Shown one piece after another: positions 18,146 to 25,509 of a DNA stretch of 64,000 nucleotides. The position numbers and the translations under genes are program-made. Location of the stretch: assembly GCF_005938105.1 (NCBI RefSeq), contig NZ_VCPE01000006.1, positions 124,001 through 188,000 of the forward strand. The letters are read 5' to 3'. A model generated the notes under the pieces. That model did not search any database and was not told where the DNA came from. It was given only the letters and a program-made list of their open reading frames with translations. This DNA comes from Brucella haematophila. Its GTDB lineage: Bacteria; Pseudomonadota; Alphaproteobacteria; Rhizobiales; Rhizobiaceae. How positions within the stretch are numbered: the stretch's first letter is position 1; every line of letters begins with the position of its first letter.

Positions 18146-19102
18146 TTACTTGTTATGCTTCACGGAGCCTTCGGTCAGAATCCGCAGAACATTGATCGCT
18201 TCCTTGCCATCGGTCCGCGGCGTCTCGCGCGTTTCGATGCAATGCATGAAATGCTGCAACTCGCGGGTGAGCGGCATGCCTTCCTCGACCGGTATATAGA
18301 TCGGGTCTACGAACTTGAAAGCCCACTGATCGTTTTCCCGCCAGACTTCGTGCTTATAGAGAGCAAGCTTGCGGTCCCATGGTTCGCCGTCATCGAAAAC
18401 AGCCATGCCCTTGGTGCCGGTCACGCTGAGGCGACGTTCGCGATATGCATTGAGCCGCGAGGCAAAAAGATGTCCGCGAATGCCGCTCGGAAATTCCAAG
18501 TGAACATGTGCAAAATCGTTCAGATGATCGATGATGGCCGTGCCTTCGCCGCGAATAGCGCTTGGCTCTTCGCCGGTGATAGCGAGAATCATCGACAGGT
18601 CGTGCGGCGCGAGATCCCACAGTGCATCGAACTGCGCATGGAACTTGCCGAGACCGACGCGATGCGAATGAACATAGCGGACTTCGCCGAGTTCACCGCT
18701 CTTGACCATGTCGAGAAGCTTCTCGAAAGCCGGATGGAAACGCAGAACATGCCCGACCATGAAGATGCGGCCGTTTTCGCGCGCCGCTTTCACTTCCGCT
18801 TCCGCCGATGCGACATCGAGCGCGATGGGCTTTTCGACGAGAACGTCCTTGCCGTTCTTCACAGCTTCGGTCGCATATTGCGCGTGGAACTGTGCAGGCA
18901 GGGCCAGAACGATAGCGTCGACGTCTGGACGGGTGAACAATTCATCGACCGGAACATTGGGAACGCCGAATTCGGAAGCGAATCGTTCGGCATTTGCCGG
19001 ATTGGCGTCGGAGACTGCCTGAAGGGCGCCGAGGCTCTTCAGGGTACGAATGTGGTTGCCGCCCCAATAGCCGCAACCCAAAACCGCAATACGAGGTGCC
19101 AT
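18146..19102 (-). CDS. Gfo/Idh/MocA-family sugar oxidoreductase
   Basis: 318 residues. NAD-binding Rossmann motif VLGCGYWGGNHIRTL at the N-terminus, the family EKP motif (DVLVEKPIALD, about 95) and a catalytic region with WDLAPHDLSM, in which H and D match the family's active site. Likely oxidises the 3-hydroxyl of a UDP-sugar, making the keto substrate for the aminotransferase encoded next. Start at the ATG at 19102, just before the Rossmann strand. Confidence 0.88.
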   Translation of the reverse strand: MAPRIAVLGCGYWGGNHIRTLKSLGALQAVSDANPANAERFASEFGVPNVPVDELFTRPDVDAIVLALPAQFHAQYATEAVKNGKDVLVEKPIALDVASAEAEVKAARENGRIFMVGHVLRFHPAFEKLLDMVKSGELGEVRYVHSHRVGLGKFHAQFDALWDLAPHDLSMILAITGEEPSAIRGEGTAIIDHLNDFAHVHLEFPSGIRGHLFASRLNAYRERRLSVTGTKGMAVFDDGEPWDRKLALYKHEVWRENDQWAFKFVDPIYIPVEEGMPLTRELQHFMHCIETRETPRTDGKEAINVLRILTEGSVKHNK

Positions 19103-19286
19103 GAAACTATGCCTTTGCTTATGCACAGTTCCTTATCGGTGCAAATGATGGAAAACAAGACGAAACCTGTGCGAAGAGTGCTTGACAGGTTTTCATTCCC
19201 CACATATACCGCCGCCATTCCTTGCAGGAACAATGCTTTGTCCCACCGGAAACGGTGACGATAAAAAGTTCTGCAAAGCGACGCGT

Positions 19287-19363
19287 GGCGGAGTAGCTCA
19301 GTAGGTTAGAGCAGAGGAATCATAATCCTTGTGTCGGGGGTTCGAATCCCTCCTCCGCTACCA
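19287..19363 (+). tRNA. tRNA-Met (CAT anticodon), prophage integration target
   Basis: 77 bases including an encoded CCA end. Acceptor GGCGGAG/CTCCGCT (first pair G-T), D arm GCTC/GAGC, anticodon stem GAGGA/TCCTT with loop ATCATAA (anticodon 19321-19323), T arm GGGGG/CCCTC with loop TTCGAAT. The sequence is close to elongator tRNA-Met; tRNA-Ile with a lysidine-modified CAT anticodon is the alternative. The gene is intact although the prophage begins right after it. Confidence 0.93.
19320..19363. other. Prophage attL region (3' half of tRNA-Met)
   Basis: Host operon and tRNA lie to the left; the integrase and 44 kb of phage genes lie to the right. The integrase frame reads into this tRNA half on the opposite strand. 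The exact crossover is unknown because attR is outside the window. Confidence 0.7.
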
Positions 19364-20954
19364 ACGCACCCCCCAAACCACCGGGTGCATAATCTCCCGT
19401 AAGTGCTGACAGGTATGTGAAGACGTCGAGTTCGTAACCGTTCGCGGCGCTATCGCTCACGATGACGTGAGAAATCAGTTCCCGCATCGCCTCGATTTTC
19501 TCCGGGTCTTTCAACATTTCATAGTTTTCATATTCAGCCTTGGCGCGCGAAAGCAGCTTGATAAACCGCTCGACGGCCGCCGGGTGCAATTCGATAACCG
19601 GCACCGCTTCGCGTGCCGATGCGGCTTCATCTTCCAGCGCCTTCCGCTGATCTTCCAATTGCGTCAATCGCGGCTTAACTCGATCAAGGTCGAGCACTCC
19701 GGTTTGGAAAAGCGTAATCAGCCGCTCTTGCTCTCCTGCCACCTTGGCGAGCTTCGCCTCGATTTGTGAAGCCGAGCGCGTTGCGTTGTCGATGTTTGCG
19801 CGTCGCTCTGCGACATAATCGCGGATATAGCGTTCGGCCGCTTCTTCATCTTCCAACTTAGACAGAATGCCGGTGACGACCGCGTGTTCGATGCGCTCGG
19901 CGTTGTACTTGCGATTGTTGTCGCAAGAACCGCTTTCGCGGTTCTGCGAACACTGCACCCGCAGCCTGCCACCGTTGAAGCCGACGGAAGCCATACCCGC
20001 ACCGCAAATCGAGCAACGCAACAGCCCGGATAGAAGGCGCTTCGCCTTCTTTGTCGATGCGCCTTGCTCAACCAGCTTAGTGCGATCCGCCTTTCGAGCT
20101 TGTGCGGCGTCGTAGGTTTCCCGATCGACAATCGCCAGATGCGGCGCTTCGGCAATCTTCCATTCGCTTTCAGGATTGAACCGGCTGACGCGCTTCCCGG
20201 TGTCCGGGTCGCGGACCATATGCACGCGGTTCCAAACGATTTGACCGTTGTAGAGCGCATTCACCAATATGCCGTAAGAGCGGTTCTTGCTGCCGTTGAT
20301 CGTGCTTGCATTCCATTTCGAACCGCGCGGAGGCGGAACACCCTCCGAGTTTAGCCGACCGGCAATGTCACGCGGCGAAGCGCCTCCGACGTATTCGCGG
20401 AAAATGCGGCGAATGACCGCTGCCTGTTCCTCGTTAATTGTGCGCTCGCCCGGTTTACCGAGCACCACGTCGTAGCCGTAGGCGTTCCCACCTGCGACGC
20501 GGCCGTCGTTAACGACGCCAGCCATGCCACGGCGAACCTTGTGCTTAAGGTCAGATAGGAACATCGACCCGAGAAGGCCGCGAATACCGACCTGTACCGC
20601 GTCGGCAACACCCTCATGCACGGCGATGATTTCAACGTTGGCAAAAGACAGGCGCTTAAAAACTCCTGCCAAATCTTCTTGGTCGCGAGAAATTCGGTCC
20701 AAGGCTTCGACGATAACGACGTCGAATTTGCGGGCCTTGGCGTCGTCAATGAGGTTCATTATGCCCTCACGTCCGACAAGCGACGCGCTCGTTTGAGCGC
20801 GGTCGTTATAAGTCTGAATTATGCGAAGCCCGTTCTTGCGGGCGTACTCTCGACATAGTGCCACCTGATCGTCAATTGAACGCTCTCTCTGCATGTCTGT
20901 CGAGTAGCGGGCGTAGATCGCTGCCCGCCGGATTGTGGTGGTTTGGTCGTGCAA
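19320..20954 (-). CDS. int: Large serine integrase (resolvase family)
   Basis: 544 residues. N-terminal resolvase domain with catalytic Ser18 in YARYSTDMQRERSIDDQ, then a recombinase domain, a zinc ribbon (CSICG ... CSQNRESGSCDN, about 315-350) and a coiled coil (about 375-450), the order of large serine integrases that cut both strands at attP and attB. It starts with TTG after AAGGA; the next ATG would remove Ser18. The final 14 residues (LVAEEGFEPPTQGL) and the stop codon are read from the antisense of the tRNA; the TGA overlaps the anticodon. Confidence 0.93.
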   Translation of the reverse strand: MHDQTTTIRRAAIYARYSTDMQRERSIDDQVALCREYARKNGLRIIQTYNDRAQTSASLVGREGIMNLIDDAKARKFDVVIVEALDRISRDQEDLAGVFKRLSFANVEIIAVHEGVADAVQVGIRGLLGSMFLSDLKHKVRRGMAGVVNDGRVAGGNAYGYDVVLGKPGERTINEEQAAVIRRIFREYVGGASPRDIAGRLNSEGVPPPRGSKWNASTINGSKNRSYGILVNALYNGQIVWNRVHMVRDPDTGKRVSRFNPESEWKIAEAPHLAIVDRETYDAAQARKADRTKLVEQGASTKKAKRLLSGLLRCSICGAGMASVGFNGGRLRVQCSQNRESGSCDNNRKYNAERIEHAVVTGILSKLEDEEAAERYIRDYVAERRANIDNATRSASQIEAKLAKVAGEQERLITLFQTGVLDLDRVKPRLTQLEDQRKALEDEAASAREAVPVIELHPAAVERFIKLLSRAKAEYENYEMLKDPEKIEAMRELISHVIVSDSAANGYELDVFTYLSALTGDYAPGGLGGALVAEEGFEPPTQGL

Positions 20955-21160
20955 GGCGTTTCATCCTTGAGATTGGCATTGGTTTCAGTGTTTTTGCAGT
21001 CCTCGCGAGCATCTACTTTTGCGAAGATGGAAACGAGGGATAATAGCTTCGGGTCAATTTCCTTCCCGCTGCCTTTTTTACCTTTGCGTTTTCTTGCGGA
21101 CTTTTCCAGCCCGCCGCATGTTTCATCCTGACAGCTTTGCAAAATATTCGACTTTTTCAT
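20819..21160 (-). CDS. Possible small lysine-rich protein overlapping int
   Basis: 113 residues in a different frame from the integrase, overlapping it by 136 bases. The N-terminal half is basic (KSARKRKGKKGSGKE) and not recognised. No good ribosome site is seen. It directly follows the stop of the zinc-ribbon gene, so it could be the last gene of the leftward operon or just an open frame. A role in excision would be a guess. Confidence 0.35.
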   Translation of the reverse strand: MKKSNILQSCQDETCGGLEKSARKRKGKKGSGKEIDPKLLSLVSIFAKVDAREDCKNTETNANLKDETPCTTKPPQSGGQRSTPATRQTCRESVQLTIRWHYVESTPARTGFA

Positions 21161-21161
21161 T

Positions 21162-21395
21162 TCAAACATCGCCGGTTTTCTCACAAACAGGGCAAGGCAA
21201 TCCCCGCCGGATTTCGGTTGCTGTTAGATCGAACTGCCATCCCGCATCATGTCCGCACCGCGAGCATTTGAAATGCCCGCCCTGTGCAGTGCGCCAGCCC
21301 GGCATTAAGCCGGGCGCTTCGCCATGGTCGACGGCATGCATTCGAACGACGCGGGGCTTGCGAGGCACAGGGCCAAATAAATCCGATCGGGTCAT
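21162..21395 (-). CDS. Small zinc-ribbon protein
   Basis: 77 residues with two CxxC pairs (FKCSRCGHD and LPCPVCEKTG) spaced 24 apart, forming one zinc ribbon. Not recognised by name. It overlaps the preceding gene stop by 4 bases (ATGA), so is translationally coupled in the leftward phage operon. Confidence 0.7.
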   Translation of the reverse strand: MTRSDLFGPVPRKPRVVRMHAVDHGEAPGLMPGWRTAQGGHFKCSRCGHDAGWQFDLTATEIRRGLPCPVCEKTGDV

Positions 21396-21742
21396 TCGGG
21401 CAGCCCCGCCAACTTGCGCAGTCTACGCCCCTCCTTTTCTGAAATGCCGAAGTCAGACGGAAAGTCGTGGGCTTCTGTCCCGTCGAGGACGAGGAGGAGC
21501 GCGTCGCGAAGTTCCTTCACTGTTTCTCCGGCCATTTCGATTATCTTCGAGGCCGGTTCGTGCGGAGGGAGATTGACGCCTTTCGACTTTGCAAGCTCTG
21601 TAAGCGCCCGTCGATAATCCTCCGGCGTCACGCAGTCTTTAAGCGCTCTCATGAGATCGGAAGGAAAACCGCCGGGAAAGCTTGCGGCTCTGATCCAAAA
21701 GCGAAACAGGATGCCGTCACGGCAATCGTCGTCAAAGTTCAT
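21392..21742 (-). CDS. Phage protein of unknown function
   Basis: 116 residues from the ATG at 21742, which overlaps the preceding stop by ATGA; the frame extends to 21805 without support. Helical, acidic, no recognised motif. Contains VTPEDYRRALTELAKSKG and a C-terminal FGISEKEGRRLRKLAG stretch. Coupled on both sides with operon neighbours. Confidence 0.65.
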   Translation of the reverse strand: MNFDDDCRDGILFRFWIRAASFPGGFPSDLMRALKDCVTPEDYRRALTELAKSKGVNLPPHEPASKIIEMAGETVKELRDALLLVLDGTEAHDFPSDFGISEKEGRRLRKLAGLPE

Positions 21743-22455
21743 GCTGCCCTCGCAATCTGATCGATGTTTCCGAGGATCGGGCGAAAAATATAGGCAGCAA
21801 CCCAAGGATTAGCTTCCCACGCGCCGGGGCCATTTATGCTATCCCAAAGGCTGGCATACGAAAGTACCGGATCGTCAAAATCCAATTCTGACCCGTAGTC
21901 TTTCCAGAGCCATGGATCGACTTCCGGGCAAGACTGTTCGATGCCTTCGGCGATTGCATCCTCGCGGCTGCAATCCTGCAACCGCTCGACTTTGACGCCC
22001 GTCACTTCAAGGGTGATCCGGCTGGCCCACCGGGGCATATGCATCGCCTGCCGGAACTTCCCGGCCCAATCCGGCCGTTCTCCGATTTCCGGCCAAACAG
22101 CGGGCTTCCAGTCGCCGGGGGCATCCTGATTTGCGATAGAGCCGCCCGCTTCAAAGAAAACCGTCATCGTGCGCGGTTTCAGATCGCGGGGTGCTACTTG
22201 GTCGTGCATGCGCGAAACGCGCCACGCTTCGCGGACATAAAGCCGGTCGCCGACTGCCTTTGTATTCGGCCAACGATACTCTCTATAGCCATCGTCGTAT
22301 GCAATTATCACACCTTCGTCGACAATTGCAGGAGGCCCATCGCAATCGGCGGTGAGCACCCGCCGCGTCTGCGTCTTGCCGGTGCCCGGATTTTCGATTT
22401 CCCGGAGGATCGCGCGCACCATGGGCGCGCTGAAAAGGATAGGAAGATCAGCCAT
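21739..22455 (-). CDS. ASCH-like phage protein
   Basis: 238 residues. The start ILFSAPMVRAIL followed by KTQTRRV and, at the other end, RITLEVTGVKVERLQD is the pattern of a phage family often labelled 'morphogenetic protein' and related to the ASCH RNA-binding fold. Its role is unproven; position among recombination and nucleic-acid genes favours RNA or nucleotide binding rather than a virion role. The ATG at 22455 follows GGGAGGC. Confidence 0.7.
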   Translation of the reverse strand: MADLPILFSAPMVRAILREIENPGTGKTQTRRVLTADCDGPPAIVDEGVIIAYDDGYREYRWPNTKAVGDRLYVREAWRVSRMHDQVAPRDLKPRTMTVFFEAGGSIANQDAPGDWKPAVWPEIGERPDWAGKFRQAMHMPRWASRITLEVTGVKVERLQDCSREDAIAEGIEQSCPEVDPWLWKDYGSELDFDDPVLSYASLWDSINGPGAWEANPWVAAYIFRPILGNIDQIARAA

Positions 22456-22750
22456 TTTTGCGCCTCCCTGTAAGGAAGGCCGCCCCGGCCAGTTTCGCGA
22501 GAGCGTCAAACCTCGACCTACTTAAAGGGCGCTTCCCTGAAAGTGGTATGAGCAATCGAGTTAGCTTGGATTGCCATTCGGTAGAGCTTTCACGTCCCGG
22601 CGCGAGTACACGTTTATAAACCGCACCATCCATTTCGACTTCGAAGACGTTACAAACTGCTAGGCAGTCCGCGCACGGCGCTTGATCCGTGCATGTAGGA
22701 TTGTCATCACCGCAATAACTACAGAAAAATAGAACTTCTCTTCTAGCCAT
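22448..22750 (-). CDS. Cysteine-rich small phage protein
   Basis: 100 residues starting at the ATG at 22750. Five cysteines in CSYCGDDNPTCTDQAPCADC near the N-terminus suggest a zinc-binding knuckle; the C-terminal half is helical and basic. Overlaps both neighbours by 8 bases. Not recognised. Confidence 0.6.
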   Translation of the reverse strand: MARREVLFFCSYCGDDNPTCTDQAPCADCLAVCNVFEVEMDGAVYKRVLAPGRESSTEWQSKLTRLLIPLSGKRPLSRSRFDALAKLAGAAFLTGRRKNG

Positions 22751-22925
22751 TGTCTCGCTCCGCATCTTGAGCCGCCTTGATAAGCTGGACGCCGAAATTC
22801 GTTGCACCTTGAGCGGACACTCCGAAGCGGAGCGTTCCGTCGTCAGTCTCAAACTGAATATGCACGTCGCCTTTTTCGCCCCTCGTCGTGAGCCTTACGT
22901 CGCCCTGTTCGCGCCGGTTATCCAT
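22743..22925 (-). CDS. Very small phage protein
   Basis: 60 residues from the ATG at 22925; an in-frame TTG at 22949 is possible. Beta-rich middle (GDVHIQFETDDGTLRFGV) and a helical tail. Overlaps the genes on both sides by 8 bases, so coupled. Not recognised. Confidence 0.55.
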   Translation of the reverse strand: MDNRREQGDVRLTTRGEKGDVHIQFETDDGTLRFGVSAQGATNFGVQLIKAAQDAERDNG

Positions 22926-23148
22926 TTCGCGCGCCCTTTCTTGCGTCAAGGAACGTGTAAAAGGCTTGCTGCGCTATGATGCGCATGAGGCCGTGGAGGT
23001 CAGGCTCTTCGGCTTTTGCTTCGGCCGCACCGATTACCATTGCAAGCGCCATATACGAGGCCGCCGTATCGCGGCCTTGAAGAACGGCTTCAATATCGTT
23101 GGCCGTCCGCACCGCTTCGGCGGCAATTTTGTTTACATCTACGGTCAT
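22918..23148 (-). CDS. Small helical phage protein
   Basis: 76 residues, mainly helical and alanine rich (KIAAEAVRTANDIEAVLQGRD). ATGA overlap with the upstream gene. Not recognised. Confidence 0.6.
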   Translation of the reverse strand: MTVDVNKIAAEAVRTANDIEAVLQGRDTAASYMALAMVIGAAEAKAEEPDLHGLMRIIAQQAFYTFLDARKGARNG

Positions 23149-23447
23149 AGCCCTACGGCCCTTTCAATGGCTGCGGCCTTGCATCGATCCCATGCGATCC
23201 CGCAAAGGCGATCGAGGCGAACGGCCTGAATTCTTTTCTGGCTACCGGCTTCGAAGCACCAAAATGAGCTATTGCCGAAAAGACGCTTGTATCGGCGAAA
23301 GAGCTTGAACTTCCGGCGTTTCAGGTGTTGCGGAACAAGTCGCCAATGGGTTCCGCATATCCATTCCGACGTGTTGTCCCGATTGTGCCGCGTGCGCGTG
23401 CAGAATGGGACGCAACAATTGATGCGCCCCTGTGTTGGGTCCGACAT
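23145..23447 (-). CDS. Cys/His-containing phage protein
   Basis: 100 residues. The pattern CCVPFCTRTRHNRD ... EWICGTHWRLVP is familiar from Rhizobiales phages, with Cys/His positions suggesting a zinc site; the rest is basic and Arg/Lys rich. Possibly nucleic-acid binding. Located 3 bases after ssb. Confidence 0.65.
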   Translation of the reverse strand: MSDPTQGRINCCVPFCTRTRHNRDNTSEWICGTHWRLVPQHLKRRKFKLFRRYKRLFGNSSFWCFEAGSQKRIQAVRLDRLCGIAWDRCKAAAIERAVGL

Positions 23448-23450
23448 GCC

Positions 23451-23957
23451 CTATCTCCATTCCGGAGCGAATGGGATTTCGTCGTCCAGATCGCGCGAGA
23501 ACCCGCCGCCGTAGCCGCCGGAGGATTGCCCCCTGTCGTCGTTTGAATACCGACCGGACGATCTTGAACCGCGATCATCATCGTAATTGCGTGAACTCCG
23601 GTCGCCGCCATCTGTGCGGTCCCCTGCAAGGTCAAGATGACCGTTGAAAGGCCCGACAACCACCTCGGCCATGGTGCGCGTTTCGCCGTCTTTCTCCCAT
23701 TTTCGATATTCGAGGGAACCCGAAACGCAGACGCTCGATCCTTTGTTGACGTACTTCCGAACGATCTCGATCAAGCCTTTATTGCTGACCTTAATCTTGT
23801 GCCATTCGGTTTTTTCTTTCCGGTTTCCGTCCCGGTCCTTCCAAGTTTTTGACGTTGCGAGTGAAAATTCGGCAATCTCGTTGCCGTCGTTGAAGCGCTT
23901 CACTTCCGGGTCATTCCCCACGCGACCGCGCAAAATTACAACGTTAGTACCAGCCAT
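23451..23957 (-). CDS. ssb: Phage single-stranded DNA-binding protein
   Basis: 168 residues. OB fold 1-112 (NVVILRGRVGNDPEVKRF, EWHKIKVSNKG, VSGSLEYRKWEKDGETR), glycine/Ser/Asp-rich linker 115-150, then an acidic tip DLDDEIPF. Normal bacterial SSB ends exactly at DDDIPF; here five residues (APEWR) follow, so the partner-binding tip is not terminal. Covers single strands during phage replication and recombination; next to helicase genes. Confidence 0.93.
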   Translation of the reverse strand: MAGTNVVILRGRVGNDPEVKRFNDGNEIAEFSLATSKTWKDRDGNRKEKTEWHKIKVSNKGLIEIVRKYVNKGSSVCVSGSLEYRKWEKDGETRTMAEVVVGPFNGHLDLAGDRTDGGDRSSRNYDDDRGSRSSGRYSNDDRGQSSGGYGGGFSRDLDDEIPFAPEWR

Positions 23958-24017
23958 GATTTTTCCTCGTGCGAAGCCCGCGTCTGCGAGCGGCTTCGTC
24001 TGAATTCGGTGAAACTT

Positions 24018-24176
24018 TTATTCGGTCCAAAGGACCAAGAGCGACGCCGCCGTCATGCCCGCAATCACAAGGGCGACCGTCCAATCCCGATGAATGAACT
24101 CTGCGCTCACGATCAAAGCGCACCGACAAACCCCGAATGTGCCAACCACTCGGAGAACAATCCCGTCCGTTTTCAT
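24018..24176 (-). CDS. Tiny membrane protein
   Basis: 52 residues with two hydrophobic segments (about 6-25 and 32-50). It starts at an ATG at 24176 that overlaps the preceding stop as ATGA; the same frame continues upstream to 24380 over a different gene. Function unknown. Confidence 0.55.
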   Translation of the reverse strand: MKTDGIVLRVVGTFGVCRCALIVSAEFIHRDWTVALVIAGMTAASLLVLWTE

Positions 24177-24424
24177 GTGTCTTCGCGCCCCTGATTTGGT
24201 GCTGGCGGGTGTACGACGTCGCCGTCTGCATCCATCAAAGGCGATGTAGGCCAGCCATGAGCACGAATATTCAGGTGCCTTAGTCGCCGGTTGTAGGCGA
24301 GAAACGCATAGCGGAAGGGGGTCGCAACAATCGTTGCTATCGCCGTGCAGATGGGCCAAAGGCCCCACGCGAGAAACCACGTCAGAACGGGATGCTCGCC
24401 CATGAATTCGAGAAGGTCTTTCAT
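24173..24424 (-). CDS. Small membrane protein
   Basis: 83 residues with one or two hydrophobic helices (about 12-45, LTWFLAWGLWPICTAIATIVATP), then a soluble tail ending HGWPTSPLMDADGDVVHPP, a tail seen in other phage proteins of this kind. ATGA overlap with the helicase stop. Function unknown. Confidence 0.65.
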   Translation of the reverse strand: MKDLLEFMGEHPVLTWFLAWGLWPICTAIATIVATPFRYAFLAYNRRLRHLNIRAHGWPTSPLMDADGDVVHPPAPNQGREDT

Positions 24425-25509
24425 TGAACGACCGTCACTTTCTCGGCGGCGCGAGTGATCGCCGTGTAGAGCCAGCGCTCGGGTTCCGGGAAAATTCCGC
24501 CCTCGTCAAAGACCATGACGTTATCCCACTGGCTGCCCTGCGACTTGTGGCAGGTGAGCGCATAGGCGTAATCAAAAGGCTGGAAACGGCGAGCTTCCTT
24601 CCAATGGAGGTCACGCTCCTGCCCGCGCGTCCAAGCGTGATGCGTGATGACCTCGACCGGCTGTTTCGTCATGCCGCTATCAAGCGGCGAGACGTACATC
24701 GTTGTTGTGTCGCGAGACTGCCGTAGCACCTTGTCAACGTTCCATATGCCGCCGTTCAAGAGGCCCATTTCCCGATTGTTTTTCAGGCAAACAACACGGT
24801 CGTTGACCATGAAATCGCCCTTCATACCCTTCAACTCTCGCAGGCGCTGATTGAAGTTGCGGCGAGTGCTGTTCTTGCCAACGAGGATTTGATCGGCAGC
24901 GAGAACGCTATCGGTTTCCAGTTCTTCCCGACGAATGACGCGGCTATCGCCAAACGCGCCGAAGTCGAGGAATTCCCGTTGGCGGACCTTCATCGACATA
25001 GCGATAATTGGATTGTCGGCCGCCTGCCGATGAACTTCCGTAAGCATGAAGTCTGGATCGCCTGCGGTGAAAAACCCCTCGCCCTTGACCGGCGGAAGCT
25101 GTGCAGGATCGCCGAGAACAAGAACGCGCGTTCCGAACGACAGAAGATCGCGGCCGAGTTCTTCGCCAACCATCGAAACTTCGTCGACGATTACGAGGTC
25201 GGAGAAGCGAACAGCACTGTCATAGTTTTTGACAAAACGGGGGATCGGGCTATTCGGGTTCTCGATCTTGTAAATCAGGCTGTGAAGCGTGCTCGCATCC
25301 TCGCAGCCCTTCGAACGCAGGACGAGAGCCGCCTTTCCGGTAAAGGCACCGAAGCAAACCCGGCCGATATCCTCGGCGAGCCGACGCGCGAGCGTCGTCT
25401 TGCCTGTTCCAGCATAGCCGGCGAGATAGAACACCTGTTTAGCGCCCGGGTCTTTGAGCCAGGTAGAAACCGCCTTGATGGCTTGGTCTTGTTGGGGTGA
25501 CAACTTCAT
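24421..25509 (-). CDS. Dda/RecD2-like SF1 DNA helicase
   Basis: 362 residues. Walker A GYAGTGKTT at about 31-39, Walker B VDEVSMV near 112, motif III GDPAQLPPV, and C-terminal TCHKSQGSQWD and YTAITRA motifs of SF1B helicases. It unwinds DNA 5' to 3', likely for replication start or recombination. ATGA overlaps with neighbours on both sides. Confidence 0.92.
   Translation of the reverse strand: MKLSPQQDQAIKAVSTWLKDPGAKQVFYLAGYAGTGKTTLARRLAEDIGRVCFGAFTGKAALVLRSKGCEDASTLHSLIYKIENPNSPIPRFVKNYDSAVRFSDLVIVDEVSMVGEELGRDLLSFGTRVLVLGDPAQLPPVKGEGFFTAGDPDFMLTEVHRQAADNPIIAMSMKVRQREFLDFGAFGDSRVIRREELETDSVLAADQILVGKNSTRRNFNQRLRELKGMKGDFMVNDRVVCLKNNREMGLLNGGIWNVDKVLRQSRDTTTMYVSPLDSGMTKQPVEVITHHAWTRGQERDLHWKEARRFQPFDYAYALTCHKSQGSQWDNVMVFDEGGIFPEPERWLYTAITRAAEKVTVVQ

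Noticed and set aside
18155-19258. 367-residue plus-strand frame
   Set aside because: Antisense of the Gfo/Idh oxidoreductase.
21739-22455. Virion morphogenesis protein
   Set aside because: The family label exists, but the gene is among early recombination genes; kept as ASCH-like of unknown role.
24018-24380. Full 120-residue frame
   Set aside because: Only the last 52 codons (ATG at 24176, ATGA overlap) are supported; the rest overlaps another gene in a different frame.
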